From contig CALVHB010000009.1 of the NCBI GenBank assembly GCA_944327275.1, positions 1 through 53,656 on the forward strand: 53,656 bases of DNA, written 5' to 3'. Within the stretch, counting starts at the first letter, position 1. Every line of letters starts with the position of its first letter. The stretch is from Candidatus Gastranaerophilales bacterium (GTDB lineage Bacteria > Cyanobacteriota > Vampirovibrionia > Gastranaerophilales > Gastranaerophilaceae). The translations under genes were made by a program, and so were the position numbers. The notes below the pieces were generated by a model. The model saw only the letters and a list, made by a program, of their open reading frames with translations, was not told the origin of the DNA and did not search any database. Shown in pieces: positions 43,662-53,022 of the stretch.

Positions 43662-44759
43662 TTAAGATTCGACATATTCTCTTAAACGTTTACTTCTGTT
43701 TGGATGACGTAATTTTCTTAGAGCTTTTGCTTCAATTTGTCTGATACGTTCACGAGTAACACCAAACAATTGGCCAACTTCTTCCAATGTTCTTTGACGA
43801 CCGTCATCCATTCCGAAACGTAATCTTAATACATCACGTTCTCTTGGAGAAAGTGTGCATAATACTTCTGCAAGATCTTCTCTTAAAAGTTCACTTGCAA
43901 CAGTTTTTATAGGTGCATCAGCTTCTTTATCTTCGATAAAATCACCAAGTCTTGAATCTTCTTCTTTTCCGATAGGTGTTTCTAAAGATAGAGGTTCTTG
44001 AGCAATTTTAATAATTTCACGAAGTTTTGGAATAGATACATTCATTTCAATAGCAAGTTCGTCTTCAGTCGGTTTTCTTGATAATTCTTGAGCAAGACGT
44101 CTTGTTACTTTTTTCAATTTATTGATTGTTTCTACCATATGAACCGGAATACGGATAGTTCTTGCTTGGTCTGCGATAGCTCTTGTAATAGCTTGTCTAA
44201 TCCACCAAGTTGCATATGTTGAAAACTTAAATCCTCTTTCATGATCAAATTTTTCTGCTGCACGAATCAAACCTAAGTTTCCTTCTTGGATAAGATCTAA
44301 AAATAACATTCCGCGTCCAACATATTTTTTAGCAATACTTACAACTAAACGCAAGTTAGCTTGTACAAGTTTTCTTTTAGCGATAGCACCCGGTGTTCCG
44401 CCTTCAAGAATTTTTCTTGCAAGTTCTATTTCTTCATTTGCAGATAATAATTTAATTCTTCCGATTTCTCTTAAATATAATCTTACTGGATCATCAACAG
44501 CTATACCTTTTGGAACATCTAAATCAGATTCAGAATCTTCTTCATGGTTATTAATCATGTAGATGTCTTCTAAATTGATTTTCTTTCCGATTTTTTCAGT
44601 AACAATATCTTCGATATTATCTGTACTGATATCCATATTCATATAATTTACGCCATCATCTTCAGAGATAGCTGCATCTTCATCTATATCGTGTAAACCA
44701 ATATTATCTTCATCCATAATACTTACAATTGAGGAGTTGGATTGTCTTTTTTTACTCAT
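43662..44759 (-). CDS. rpoD: Principal sigma factor RpoD (SigA)
   Basis: A 365-residue primary sigma-70. The acidic N-terminus (about 1-85) replaces a full region 1.1. Region 1.2 is [17 protein letters not shown], region 2 has [20 protein letters not shown] and [19 protein letters not shown], region 3 follows, and region 4 ends [20 protein letters not shown], which recognises the -35 box. It is the housekeeping type by the complete 2.4 and 4.2 blocks. Start overlaps the dnaG stop by 8 bp (ATGAGTAA), with GGAG upstream, so dnaG and rpoD are coupled, as in many bacteria. Confidence 0.98.
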   Translation of the reverse strand: MSKKRQSNSSIVSIMDEDNIGLHDIDEDAAISEDDGVNYMNMDISTDNIEDIVTEKIGKKINLEDIYMINNHEEDSESDLDVPKGIAVDDPVRLYLREIGRIKLLSANEEIELARKILEGGTPGAIAKRKLVQANLRLVVSIAKKYVGRGMLFLDLIQEGNLGLIRAAEKFDHERGFKFSTYATWWIRQAITRAIADQARTIRIPVHMVETINKLKKVTRRLAQELSRKPTEDELAIEMNVSIPKLREIIKIAQEPLSLETPIGKEEDSRLGDFIEDKEADAPIKTVASELLREDLAEVLCTLSPRERDVLRLRFGMDDGRQRTLEEVGQLFGVTRERIRQIEAKALRKLRHPNRSKRLREYVES

Positions 44760-46632
44760 GCATTTTCTCCAATTTTAATCTATTATTTATCTTATCTCTT
44801 AGCTGCATTTGAATTTTTAGGGCTTCTGTTTCATTATCATTTGCGCTTTTATATAAATTTCTGATTTGTTCTTGTTCTTTTTTCTTCTGACATTCATTGA
44901 TTTTGTTTATGTTTTCTTTAATAATCATTACAAAATCGTCATCATCGAGGTTTTGAAAAGGTTCGGAAATTGTGATTAAATCTGTTATTAAAGTTTGTAC
45001 TTCCGGCTTTTCTATGAAAGCTGTGTAGAGCTTTTCTACCAATTCTTTCACATTATTTACGGTACATGTTAATTTGTCAATTGTAGATTTTACATTTATT
45101 AACGTTTCGTCCGTAAACGGGGTATCGCCTATCATTTGCCTTATTTGTTCAAAAGAAAAATGATTATCGGTTACAAAAAAAACACTCAATAAATTTTTTT
45201 GCGCTTTTTCAGAAATTGATACATTTTTCTTAACAATTTTGGAAATATTAGATTCTGCTTGGTTTTCCAAAGTGCGTGTTTTTCTTATTTCAGTAGCTAA
45301 TGCACGCTCATCAATATTTAGAGTATTTGCAATCATCCTAATATATTCTGATTGAACAATTTCATTTTTAATTTCTTTTAAAATAGGAATAATTTCTTTT
45401 ACTGTTTTAGTTTTTTCAATTGGTGTTTTTGGTTTTTCTTTTAATATGTTATTCAACTGAAAATCCAGTAATAGAGGCGCATGTGCCATATATTCTTTAT
45501 AACTTTCAGCACCAACGGAACGAATAAATTCATCAGGATCTTTTCCTTCAGGAGGAGCAATTACTCTAATTTCGCAAGAATACTTGTCTTCTGCAGTAGA
45601 AATATAGCTTTCGTCAAATTGTTTTATATTTCCAAGTCCTTGGAAAGCTTCTTTGATTAACTCAGCGTTTCTATTGGTTGCTTTTTGTCCTGCTGAATCT
45701 GTGTCAAAAGAAAGATAAATTTTTCTTGACGGAGTGTATCTGGATAGTAACTTAATATGATCGGCTGTTAAAGAAGTTCCGCAAGATGCAACAGCGTTGC
45801 CGATACCATGTGCTTGCGCCGAAATTACGTCAAAATATCCTTCCATTAAAATTACACTGTCATCGTTTTTAATTGTTTCTTTTGCAGTGTATAATCCGTA
45901 TAAAAGTTTACTTTTATTGTAAATTAAAGAGTCTGATGAGTTAAGATATTTTGGTTGTTGATCTTTTTCGATTGCTCTGGCACCAAAGGCAACATATTCT
46001 CCAAATTCATTTTGAATTGGGATAATTACACGATTTCTAAATCTGTCAATGTAGTCACCATCTCTGGATTTAATTATCAAACCAGCTTTTTCCATAACTT
46101 CGTCAGAAAATTCATTTTTAAATTTTTTATAAAAAGTATCATAACTTTTTGGGGCGAGACCAAGGGTAAATTTTTCAATAATGTCTTTGGTAATACCTCT
46201 TCCTGTAAGGTAGTCAATAACTTTAGTTGTTTCCGGTTCTTTGTCTTTTAAAAGTCTAAGGTTATAAAATTCTGCAGCTTTTGTGCAGGCTTTAATCATT
46301 TCTTCTTTAAGGCCTTTAGATTCTGATTTATTATAATTTTTTGGCATTTCAAGGCCAAATTTTTCTGCTAATTCTCTTACAACTTCTATAAACTCTTTAT
46401 GTTGAGTTTTCATTATAAAAGTGATAGCATCTCCGCCTTCTCCACAACCAAAACATTTGAAAAAACCTAAGTTAGGGTTAACTGAAAATGATGGGGTTTT
46501 TTCTTTATGAAAAGGACAGCATCCCCAGTAATGGTTTCCGCTTTTTTTTAGGATAACCTGTTCAGAGACAACTTCAACGATATCCAGCCTATCTTTTATT
46601 TGGGTAACTAATTCTTCGATAGTATTTGCCAT
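44752..46632 (-). CDS. dnaG: DNA primase DnaG
   Basis: A 626-residue primase. An N-terminal zinc ribbon ([15 protein letters not shown], then [10 protein letters not shown]; about 36-68), the core RNA-polymerase domain, and the TOPRIM segment with [18 protein letters not shown] and SFDTDSAGQ (about 265-320) are clear. The C-terminal part (about 430-620) is the helicase-binding region. AATG is not preceded by a Shine-Dalgarno, but extended TGC-TAAAAT ends 6 nt before it. First gene of the dnaG-rpoD unit, diverging from the hybrid kinase. Confidence 0.97.
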   Translation of the reverse strand: MANTIEELVTQIKDRLDIVEVVSEQVILKKSGNHYWGCCPFHKEKTPSFSVNPNLGFFKCFGCGEGGDAITFIMKTQHKEFIEVVRELAEKFGLEMPKNYNKSESKGLKEEMIKACTKAAEFYNLRLLKDKEPETTKVIDYLTGRGITKDIIEKFTLGLAPKSYDTFYKKFKNEFSDEVMEKAGLIIKSRDGDYIDRFRNRVIIPIQNEFGEYVAFGARAIEKDQQPKYLNSSDSLIYNKSKLLYGLYTAKETIKNDDSVILMEGYFDVISAQAHGIGNAVASCGTSLTADHIKLLSRYTPSRKIYLSFDTDSAGQKATNRNAELIKEAFQGLGNIKQFDESYISTAEDKYSCEIRVIAPPEGKDPDEFIRSVGAESYKEYMAHAPLLLDFQLNNILKEKPKTPIEKTKTVKEIIPILKEIKNEIVQSEYIRMIANTLNIDERALATEIRKTRTLENQAESNISKIVKKNVSISEKAQKNLLSVFFVTDNHFSFEQIRQMIGDTPFTDETLINVKSTIDKLTCTVNNVKELVEKLYTAFIEKPEVQTLITDLITISEPFQNLDDDDFVMIIKENINKINECQKKKEQEQIRNLYKSANDNETEALKIQMQLRDKINNRLKLEKMHE

Positions 46633-46689
46633 AGCAATATTTTAGCATTAACAAAAATTTTATCAAAATATACCTATAAGGGTAATTGA

Positions 46690-48141
46690 TTGTCTTATTT
46701 TTATGACTATTATTTAATTGTTATGAAAGACAAAGTCTCAACTACAGTGAGTGAAGATGTTGTTTTTGTTAAAGATGTAAGAGAGCTTAAGGGTGTTAAA
46801 GGTCTTTCAAATAAAAAACTCTGTATAATACATACAGATTTTAAAGATATAAATAAGATAAAAAAATTTTGCAAAACTTACCCTAATTTAGAAACTTGGT
46901 TAGCTTGTGAAAATGTCTCCCGAGAAAATGTAATTACAGCAAATTTATGTGGGGTAAAAAATATAGTTGAATATCCTCTAAGTGAAGAGCTTGTTTGTGA
47001 ATTGTTTGAAAATAAGAAAACAATAGAAAAAAGTAATAAAAAACCTGAAGAGGAAAATTTTGAAGATTTAAAAGGTCTAAAAGTTTTGATATTAGACGAT
47101 AATCAACTAAATACAGAACTTATAGAGGAAACTCTCAAAGGTTTGGGATTAAATTTAATATCATATCAAAAACCAAAAGAAGCTGCTAAAATTATTGATA
47201 CAGAAAGTTTTGATTTATTCCTGTTAGATATCATGATGCCTGACATGTCAGGTTTTGAATTTGCTGAATTAATACAAAAAACTAAAATAAATGCAAATAA
47301 ACCGATAATTTTTATATCTGCATTATCTGATAATGAGTACAAGGTGAAAAGTTTTGGACTGGGTTCCTGTGCATATATTGAGAAACCATTTGATATAAAA
47401 GTTTTGAAATCACAAGTTTGTAGTCTTTTGAGAACATATAACGGTGTAGGTAGAAAAATAAAAAATAATGATTCTTATTTTGCCATGGTGATTCACGATA
47501 TGAAAGGACCTGTTCAAGCTGAATTATCTGCTTTGAAACTTATGCTTACGGTTAATAATGAAAACTTAAGCGACGAACAAAAAGAAATTTTGGAAGATGT
47601 TTTGAATTCAACAAAATATCTTCAAAATTTGGTGTCTAATATTTTGATGAAATACAAGTCTGATAATGGTAAAATTGAAATTTATAAAAAATTAAATTCT
47701 TTCAAAAAACTTGTCACGGAATGCTGTGATGAAGTTAAATATTTTGCATCTGAAAAAAATTTACACATAAACGTGTCTTACAAATCTAACGTTGAAGATA
47801 TTCTTTTTGACTATGAGGAAATAAAAAGAGTCGTAAATAATCTTTTGACTAATGGTATAAAATATAGTTTTAAAGGACGAGAAATTAACATAAATATAAG
47901 AGATGACGGAAATAATATAATTTTTTCAATAGAAAATTTCGGTATCGGGATAGATGAAAAATCAAAAAATGATGTTTTTAATAAATTTACCTCATACTGT
48001 GAAAAACAAAAAAGTGTTAATGTAGGTCTTGGTTTGTATATTTCAAAACAAATATTAGAAGCTCATGGAGGTCAAATAAGTTTTGACAGTGTCCCAAATG
48101 AAAAAACTACAGTTACATTTACGTTACCAATAAATCTTTAA
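46690..48141 (+). CDS. Hybrid protein: pseudo-receiver, receiver, histidine kinase
   Basis: A 483-residue soluble signalling protein. Residues about 15-115 look like a receiver domain without the usual acidic pocket. A complete receiver follows (about 130-250), with LDDN at its start, the phosphorylatable Asp180 in FLLDIMMPDMSGFEF and Lys in EKPFDI. Then HisKA with His269 in VIHDMKGPVQAE, and HATPase (NNLLTNGIKYSF, GIGIDEK, GLGLYIS). No membrane span, so the input comes through a partner. Start is TTG (46690) with AAGGG 7 nt upstream; an ATG at 46723 would cut off the first strand. Substrate regulator not seen; lepA lies 37 bp downstream. Confidence 0.85.
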   Translation: MSYFYDYYLIVMKDKVSTTVSEDVVFVKDVRELKGVKGLSNKKLCIIHTDFKDINKIKKFCKTYPNLETWLACENVSRENVITANLCGVKNIVEYPLSEELVCELFENKKTIEKSNKKPEEENFEDLKGLKVLILDDNQLNTELIEETLKGLGLNLISYQKPKEAAKIIDTESFDLFLLDIMMPDMSGFEFAELIQKTKINANKPIIFISALSDNEYKVKSFGLGSCAYIEKPFDIKVLKSQVCSLLRTYNGVGRKIKNNDSYFAMVIHDMKGPVQAELSALKLMLTVNNENLSDEQKEILEDVLNSTKYLQNLVSNILMKYKSDNGKIEIYKKLNSFKKLVTECCDEVKYFASEKNLHINVSYKSNVEDILFDYEEIKRVVNNLLTNGIKYSFKGREININIRDDGNNIIFSIENFGIGIDEKSKNDVFNKFTSYCEKQKSVNVGLGLYISKQILEAHGGQISFDSVPNEKTTVTFTLPINL

Positions 48142-48144
48142 AAC

Positions 48145-48172
48145 TTGATGTTAACTGTTTTTTTCATATAAT
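48145..48172 (+). promoter_or_regulatory. lepA promoter (leaderless)
   Basis: TTGATG (48145-48150), a 16-bp spacer and TATAAT (48167-48172) end exactly 6 nt before the lepA ATG at 48179. No ribosome site lies between. Confidence 0.7.
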
Positions 48173-48178
48173 TAAATT

Positions 48179-49981
48179 ATGAAATATAGAGATAATGTAA
48201 GAAATTTTTGTATAATAGCACACATTGATCACGGAAAATCAACACTTGCAGATAGATTGCTGGAAAAAACAGGTACAGTTGCTCAGCGTGATATGCAAAA
48301 TCAGATTATGGACTCAATGGATATTGAGCGTGAACGCGGTATTACAATAAAATTGAATTCAGCAAGAATGAATTATAAATCAAAAGATGGTAAAGATTAC
48401 ATTCTGAATTTGATTGATACACCGGGACACGTTGATTTTTCTTACGAAGTATCAAGATCCTTGGCTGCTTGTGAAGGGGCACTACTTATTGTTGACGCAA
48501 CTCAAGGGGTTGAGGCTCAAACTTTGGCTAATGTTTATTTAGCAATTGAACAGAACTTAGAAATTATTCCTGTAATAAATAAAATAGATCTTCCATCAGC
48601 TGATGTTGAAAGAGTTAAAGCTGAAATAGAGGAAGTTTTAGGAATCGATGCCTCATTAGCAATTCCTGTAAGTGCAAAAGCCGGTATTGGTATCGATGAA
48701 GTGCTTGAAGCTGTTGTTGATTTGATTCCGCCTCCTGTTGATAATTCAGACAAACCTCTAAGAGCTATGGTATTTGATAGTGCCTATGACCAATATTTGG
48801 GAACTCTTTGCTTCTTTAAAATTATGGATGGTAAAATCAAATTGGGTGATAAAGTTAAATTTATGGCCTCAGGAAAAGAATATGATGTCGTAGAACTTGG
48901 ATATCAAACTCCTGCAAGAGTTCAGGTGGATGAACTTGTATGTGGTGATGTAGGTTACTTTGCAGGTTCAATAAAAGAATTAACCAGATTTGTTGGCGAT
49001 ACTATTACAACTTTAGAAAATCCTGCAACAGAACCTTTGCCAGGATATAAAGAAGCTTTACCAATGGTTTTTTCAGGGATGTATCCTGTTGATAATGATG
49101 ATTATGCTGATTTGAAAGAAGCATTGGAAAAATTAAAACTAAATGACAGCAGTATAACTTTTGAGCCTGAAACATCAAGTGCTTTGGGTTTTGGTTTCAG
49201 ATGCGGTTTTTTAGGAATGTTGCATATGGAAATTGCTCAAGAAAGACTTGAAAGGGAATATGGACTTTCTCTTGTAACAACTGCCCCTTCTGTTGTGTAT
49301 AAAGTACATAAAACTAACGGAGAAGTTGTTGAAATTGATAACCCTGCAAATCTTCCTCCGGCTCAGTTAAGAGATTTTATTGAAGAACCTTATGTTAAAG
49401 TACAAATTATTGCTCCGAATGATTATGTGGGTACTTTGATGGATTTAGCACAAACAAAAAGAGGTATTTTTATTAATATGTCATACATAGACAAAGTAAG
49501 AGCAAGTTTAGAGTATGAAATACCTTTGAGTGAAGTAATTACTGATTTTTATGATCAGCTAAAATCCCGAACAAAAGGATATGCAAGTATGGACTACGAA
49601 TTTAAAGATTATAAGCGTTCAAAACTTGTAAAACTAGATATTATGCTTGCAGGTGAAGTAGTTGATGCTTTATCTGTAATATGTCATGAGGACAGTGCTT
49701 TTTATATAGGTCAAAAATTAACTGCAAAATTGAAAGATATAATTCCAAGACAATTGTTTGAAGTTCCGATTCAAGCAGCAGTCGGTGGAAGAGTTATTGC
49801 AAGAACAAACATAAAAGCTATGAGAAAAAATGTTCTTGATAAATGCTATGGTGGTGACATATCAAGAAAACGTAAGTTGCTTGAAAAACAGAAAAAAGGT
49901 AAAAAACGTATGAAATCTGTTGGAAGAGTTGAAGTCCCTCAAGAAGCATTTATGGCTGTTCTGAGTCTTGATGAAGAATAA
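48179..49981 (+). CDS. lepA: Elongation factor 4 (LepA)
   Basis: A 600-residue translational GTPase that back-translocates stalled ribosomes or aids initiation and assembly. G1 is [14 protein letters not shown] (14-27), G3 DTPGHVDF, G4 NKIDLP. Domains II, III and V follow with [28 protein letters not shown] and the C-terminal domain ending [36 protein letters not shown]. Length 600 is exact for the family. Its end overlaps the convergent LuxR-type gene by 32 bp. mRNA predicted leaderless. Confidence 0.98.
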   Translation: MKYRDNVRNFCIIAHIDHGKSTLADRLLEKTGTVAQRDMQNQIMDSMDIERERGITIKLNSARMNYKSKDGKDYILNLIDTPGHVDFSYEVSRSLAACEGALLIVDATQGVEAQTLANVYLAIEQNLEIIPVINKIDLPSADVERVKAEIEEVLGIDASLAIPVSAKAGIGIDEVLEAVVDLIPPPVDNSDKPLRAMVFDSAYDQYLGTLCFFKIMDGKIKLGDKVKFMASGKEYDVVELGYQTPARVQVDELVCGDVGYFAGSIKELTRFVGDTITTLENPATEPLPGYKEALPMVFSGMYPVDNDDYADLKEALEKLKLNDSSITFEPETSSALGFGFRCGFLGMLHMEIAQERLEREYGLSLVTTAPSVVYKVHKTNGEVVEIDNPANLPPAQLRDFIEEPYVKVQIIAPNDYVGTLMDLAQTKRGIFINMSYIDKVRASLEYEIPLSEVITDFYDQLKSRTKGYASMDYEFKDYKRSKLVKLDIMLAGEVVDALSVICHEDSAFYIGQKLTAKLKDIIPRQLFEVPIQAAVGGRVIARTNIKAMRKNVLDKCYGGDISRKRKLLEKQKKGKKRMKSVGRVEVPQEAFMAVLSLDEE

Positions 49982-50183
49982 TTCCTTTGTCTATTGCTCG
50001 CATAGCTGCTTCTGTTCTGTTTGTAACCCCAAATTTTTTATATATTTGTGTCAAATGAGCTTTGACAGTATGTTGTGTTATAAATAGAGTTTTCCCAATA
50101 ACTTTGTTACTTTTTCCTTGAACCATTTCTTTAAGTACATCCAGTTCCCGTGCAGTTAAATCAGATTTTTTGTTCTTTTTCAT
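49950..50183 (-). CDS. Solo LuxR-type HTH regulator
   Basis: A 77-residue protein that is almost only a GerE/LuxR C-terminal [23 protein letters not shown], then [20 protein letters not shown] and [16 protein letters not shown]. It lacks a receiver or autoinducer domain, like GerE. It ends inside the lepA coding region (32-bp antisense overlap). AGAAAGAG lies 4-11 nt before the ATG. It might regulate the tandem genes at 50.5-51.5 kb, which it faces away from; no operator has been identified. Confidence 0.85.
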   Translation of the reverse strand: MKKNKKSDLTARELDVLKEMVQGKSNKVIGKTLFITQHTVKAHLTQIYKKFGVTNRTEAAMRAIDKGIILHQDSEQP

Positions 50184-50481
50184 AGTCTCTTTCTATTGTT
50201 TATTGATATATCACTCCGCTATACTTATTCTAATCTTAGCAAAACGCTGGAATATTGGTATTAGCCAAAAGTATAAATTTGTTTAGTTCGGAAAACCCTT
50301 GCAAATAAAGAGTTTAAGTGTGAATGTAAAGAAATGTTACCTAATATGTAAAAAATATATATTTAATACGCAATTTTTAAATACAAAAATACTTTATATA
50401 AATAAGGAAATCAATTTAAAGGAATTTTAAGAGAAAAGAGTATTGAAACTCAATTAAAATTAATTAAATAGATTAAGAGAA
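50184..50481. other. Intergenic region before the bracketed paralogues
   Basis: AT-rich, about 300 bp, no ORF. TTGGTATTAGCCAA (50254-50267) is a short dyad. Near 50360-50440 there are several T/A boxes but no clear -35/-10 pair. A TGTGAGTAAA element starts at 50482. Confidence 0.5.
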
Positions 50482-50491
50482 TGTGAGTAAA
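50482..50491 (+). repeat. 5' bracket element of gene 1 (TGTGAGTAAA)
   Basis: The 10-mer TGTGAGTAAA lies just before the GGAG ribosome site of the gene at 50507. Its exact complement is at 50944-50953 after the gene. The same pair flanks the next gene (51057-51066 and 51515-51524). Confidence 0.75.
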
Positions 50492-50506
50492 AACGGAGAT
50501 GCAAAG

Positions 50507-50926
50507 ATGACAAGCGTAAATGGATTTGACGGAAACACAAACAATTATTTATTCAACAGATTGCAAGGATCTAAAACAGTTAAAGGTAATGCAAATGTAG
50601 AAAAAACAGCAACAAATAAACCTGTTGCAAATGTAGAAAATACATTTGACTATGGTATCGGTACAAAACAAGTATCTGATGTAAATCGTGGTCTGGAAGT
50701 AGAAATGAAAAAATTAGATCCGGCTGATGCAAAAGATTTACAAAATTTATATGCATTAGCAGGTTTGAAAAATGTATCAGTGCCTACTCAAACTGTATAT
50801 AACAGAATTGGTAATTCTGTTGCAGAAGTTGGAAAAACTATTGCGGATATTGAAACTGAAAATCATGCAGAACAATTATTCGACTCTCAGGGATTTAATG
50901 TGCTAAATAATATTTTCTTTGCATAA
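50507..50926 (+). CDS. Hypothetical protein, bracketed paralogue 1
   Basis: A 139-residue unrecognised protein. ATG at 50507 has GGAGAT 8 nt upstream; a GTG at 50483 inside the bracket element is rejected. The N-terminal half is Asn/Lys/Gln-rich and variable; the C-terminal about 75 residues match the next gene closely: DLQNLYALAGLKNV, VPTQTVYNRIGNSVAEVGKT, then IADIETENHAEQLFDSQGF and VLNNIFFA at the end. No signal peptide. Its own terminator follows, so it is a separate transcript from the neighbour. A 10-nt complementary element lies on each side of the gene. Confidence 0.78.
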   Translation: MTSVNGFDGNTNNYLFNRLQGSKTVKGNANVEKTATNKPVANVENTFDYGIGTKQVSDVNRGLEVEMKKLDPADAKDLQNLYALAGLKNVSVPTQTVYNRIGNSVAEVGKTIADIETENHAEQLFDSQGFNVLNNIFFA

Positions 50927-50943
50927 GACAAAATAAATATGCA

Positions 50944-50986
50944 TTTACTCACAAATTTAATGACCGGAATTTTCCGGTCATTTTGT
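50944..50986 (+). terminator. 3' bracket element and terminator of gene 1
   Basis: TTTACTCACA (50944-50953), complementary to the element upstream of the gene, is followed by the terminator stem AATGACCGGAA / TTCCGGTCATT (50959-50969 and 50972-50982) and a T-rich tail. The element plus its 3' AATT also pairs over 14 nt with 51053-51066 before the next gene. Confidence 0.85.
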
Positions 50987-51056
50987 TTTGTAAACAAAAT
51001 TTAACAAATGCTATTATGTTATTAAAGATTTTTTGGGGACCTGCCGATATACAATT

Positions 51057-51066
51057 TGTGAGTAAA
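51057..51066 (+). repeat. 5' bracket element of gene 2 (TGTGAGTAAA)
   Basis: Same 10-mer as at 50482, 4 nt before the GGAG ribosome site of the gene at 51083. Confidence 0.75.
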
Positions 51067-51082
51067 ATATGGAGAAGTGGAA

Positions 51083-51496
51083 ATGTCAGAAAAAGTTACA
51101 GGAAACAAACAACAAGATTTAGCAGCATTAAAGGCTTACTATGAATCTTTAAGAGCTGCAAAGCAAGAAAAAAAACAAGTAGAAGATGCAAAAGATACTC
51201 AAGTAAGACCTGAAACAAAAGAATTAGGTGCAAAACTTCTTGACCAACCTTATGCAAAAATTAATTTTGTATCAACACAAGCTTCTGTTACCAAACAAGA
51301 TGCGGACGATTTATCTCAATTGTTTGCAATGGCAGGTATAAAAACTCAAATGCCTACAAAAGCTGTTTACGAACGTATAGGAGCTTCAGTAGGACAAGTT
51401 TCAAAAGCTATTACTGATCTTGAAACAGAAGATCATATTGAACAATTATTCAATTCTCCTGAATTTAAAGTATTAGATAACATTTTCTTGGCATAA
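51083..51496 (+). CDS. Hypothetical protein, bracketed paralogue 2
   Basis: A 137-residue paralogue of the gene at 50507. ATG at 51083 has GGAG 8 nt upstream; a GTG two codons earlier is less likely. The N-terminal half (Lys/Gln/Ala/Asp-rich, DLAALKAYYESLRAAKQEKK) is a charged helix; the C-terminal 75 residues (DLSQLFAMAGIKTQ, PTKAVYERIGASVGQVSKAI, TDLETEDHIEQLFNSPEF, VLDNIFLA) are about 60% identical to gene 1. The family's role is unknown. Confidence 0.78.
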   Translation: MSEKVTGNKQQDLAALKAYYESLRAAKQEKKQVEDAKDTQVRPETKELGAKLLDQPYAKINFVSTQASVTKQDADDLSQLFAMAGIKTQMPTKAVYERIGASVGQVSKAITDLETEDHIEQLFNSPEFKVLDNIFLA

Positions 51497-51514
51497 TAAA
51501 AACTTATAAATACA

Positions 51515-51567
51515 TTTACTCACACACACAATATTTAAAAGTACGTTACTAAATAACGTACTTTTTT
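51515..51567 (+). terminator. 3' bracket element and terminator of gene 2
   Basis: TTTACTCACA at 51515-51524 complements the element upstream of gene 2. The terminator stem AAAGTACGTTA / TAACGTACTTT (51538-51548 and 51554-51564) and T-run follow. The stem also serves the convergent gene at 51583. Confidence 0.85.
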
Positions 51568-51582
51568 ATTAATCAAAAATTT

Positions 51583-52221
51583 TTAATGAACTTCTTTTAA
51601 AATAACAATAGTATCTTCAATTTCTTGTTTTAAATATTCTAATTGTTGATCAATAACGTTATCATTGTATAAATATCCTGCTCCGGTATAAGCAAGGTAA
51701 GGTCTGTATTTTTCTGCTTCTGCACGAAGATTTGCAACGGATTGTGTATATGTGCTGAGTTGCATTAGTTTTTGATATGAAATAAAACTGCTTTCCGGCA
51801 TATCTTGGTATTTATCTCTGAAAAATTCAATAGTTTTGTTGAAAAAATAAGCTTTAGCATTAAAAATTTGGACATTATCTCGATTTTCTATACATAGCAG
51901 TAAATTTTCAAGTTGGGTTAAAATTTCGATAATATCGTTTAGGTATGGAGAAGTTTTGTTGTCTTTTAGAATAATGTTAACAAAAGCAGGATTATCTTTT
52001 GGTATTGGTTTAATTTCATTAGCCGAATTAAAATCCTGAGAAGCTTCAAATACCGGTTTTGTTGTTTTAGGCTCATTTGGACTGAAATTTTTAGATATGT
52101 CAGGTAAAGTTCCAAGATATCCTTTTCCTTCAGTATCAACTTTGTTGTTTTTAAATCCCCATCCAAAACAACAATTACTGCATAATGTTATTAATAAAAA
52201 CAAAACAGCAAAATTCTTCAT
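51583..52221 (-). CDS. Exported hypothetical protein
   Basis: A 212-residue protein with an N-terminal signal (MKNFAVLFLLITLCSNCCFG). The two Cys near the end do not fit a good lipobox (Asn or Cys at -1), so it is probably secreted to the periplasm or a weak lipoprotein. A polar linker (about 20-75) precedes an all-helical domain (about 85-212). No family recognised. mRNA appears leaderless: a consensus TATAAT (52228-52233) ends 6 nt before the ATG. Next to another exported gene at 52268, read in the same direction 46 bp upstream. Confidence 0.72.
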   Translation of the reverse strand: MKNFAVLFLLITLCSNCCFGWGFKNNKVDTEGKGYLGTLPDISKNFSPNEPKTTKPVFEASQDFNSANEIKPIPKDNPAFVNIILKDNKTSPYLNDIIEILTQLENLLLCIENRDNVQIFNAKAYFFNKTIEFFRDKYQDMPESSFISYQKLMQLSTYTQSVANLRAEAEKYRPYLAYTGAGYLYNDNVIDQQLEYLKQEIEDTIVILKEVH

Positions 52222-52227
52222 ATTATG

Positions 52228-52233
52228 ATTATA
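52228..52233 (-). promoter_or_regulatory. -10 box of leaderless exported-protein gene
   Basis: TATAAT on the minus strand, ending 6 nt before the ATG at 52221, in the 46-bp gap after the stop of the upstream gene. Confidence 0.55.
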
Positions 52234-52267
52234 ACGATAATTATTTAAAAATCATCATTTGTTTAAT

Positions 52268-52948
52268 TTATTTCACGATACTGCCTGTAGCAGGTTCAAT
52301 AAGAATAGTTTCTTCTCTAGGCTCAGTAGTAGTTTGCGGTTTATGTTTGTAGCCGAAAAGATGCCATTTTTTATGTACAGGACAAAGTACATTATTTTGC
52401 TCTCCATAGTACATTTTTTGACCAAAAGGTCTCAATTTTGGATCTCTTTTGTAAAAAGCTTTGTCTTTCATGCAATATTTAATTTCTTTTCTTTTCATTT
52501 TTGTAACAGAATTATACTTAGCTTTTTGTTCAGAATTTAATATTGTTTTAAATTCTTTATCGTATTTTTCTGCAGTTTTTTGCATTTGTTTTTTAATATT
52601 TTTTATAACTTTTTCTTGTTTTTTTATAGCAAATTCAGAAGCTCCACTATGTTCGCACATTTTAGACAAAACATATTCTTCTTGTTTGTATTGTTCAAAA
52701 AGTTTTCCGAGTTCTTCGTATCTTTTTTTATCAATAACATCTTTGCATTTTTGTTGATCATTTGAAAGATTCAATACATTGTATAGAGTAGCTCTTTCGT
52801 TATACATTGAAGTAATTAAATCTAAGCACTTTGTTTTTTGATTGCACTCACAGGCTTGTTGATTATTTTCCATAACTCCTAATTCTTCAGATAAAACAAA
52901 AGAGTTTGATATAAGTAAACAAAAACATAATATAAGTATCTTCTTCAT
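52268..52948 (-). CDS. Exported CpxP/Spy-like protein
   Basis: A 226-residue protein with a Sec signal (1-20). Its middle (about 50-150) contains two LTxxQ-like motifs (LNLSNDQQ and LNSEQKAKY) spaced by long charged helices, as in the periplasmic chaperone-sensor family CpxP/Spy. Extra Cys (CECNQKTKC and KMCEHSG) may bind metal. The C-terminal 50 residues (VHKKWHLFGYKHKPQTTTEP) form an unknown tail. AAGGAGAGG precedes the ATG. No CpxA/R partner nearby. Confidence 0.72.
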   Translation of the reverse strand: MKKILILCFCLLISNSFVLSEELGVMENNQQACECNQKTKCLDLITSMYNERATLYNVLNLSNDQQKCKDVIDKKRYEELGKLFEQYKQEEYVLSKMCEHSGASEFAIKKQEKVIKNIKKQMQKTAEKYDKEFKTILNSEQKAKYNSVTKMKRKEIKYCMKDKAFYKRDPKLRPFGQKMYYGEQNNVLCPVHKKWHLFGYKHKPQTTTEPREETILIEPATGSIVK

Positions 52949-53022
52949 AATAAATCCTCTCCTTATGGAAAAATTATTACATAATTTTTTATTGAATTCA
53001 ATATTTGTAGTAAACTCTTTTT

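Noticed and set aside
50483..50506. GTG start within the bracket element
   Set aside because: ATG at 50507 has the ribosome site at correct spacing, as has the paralogue.
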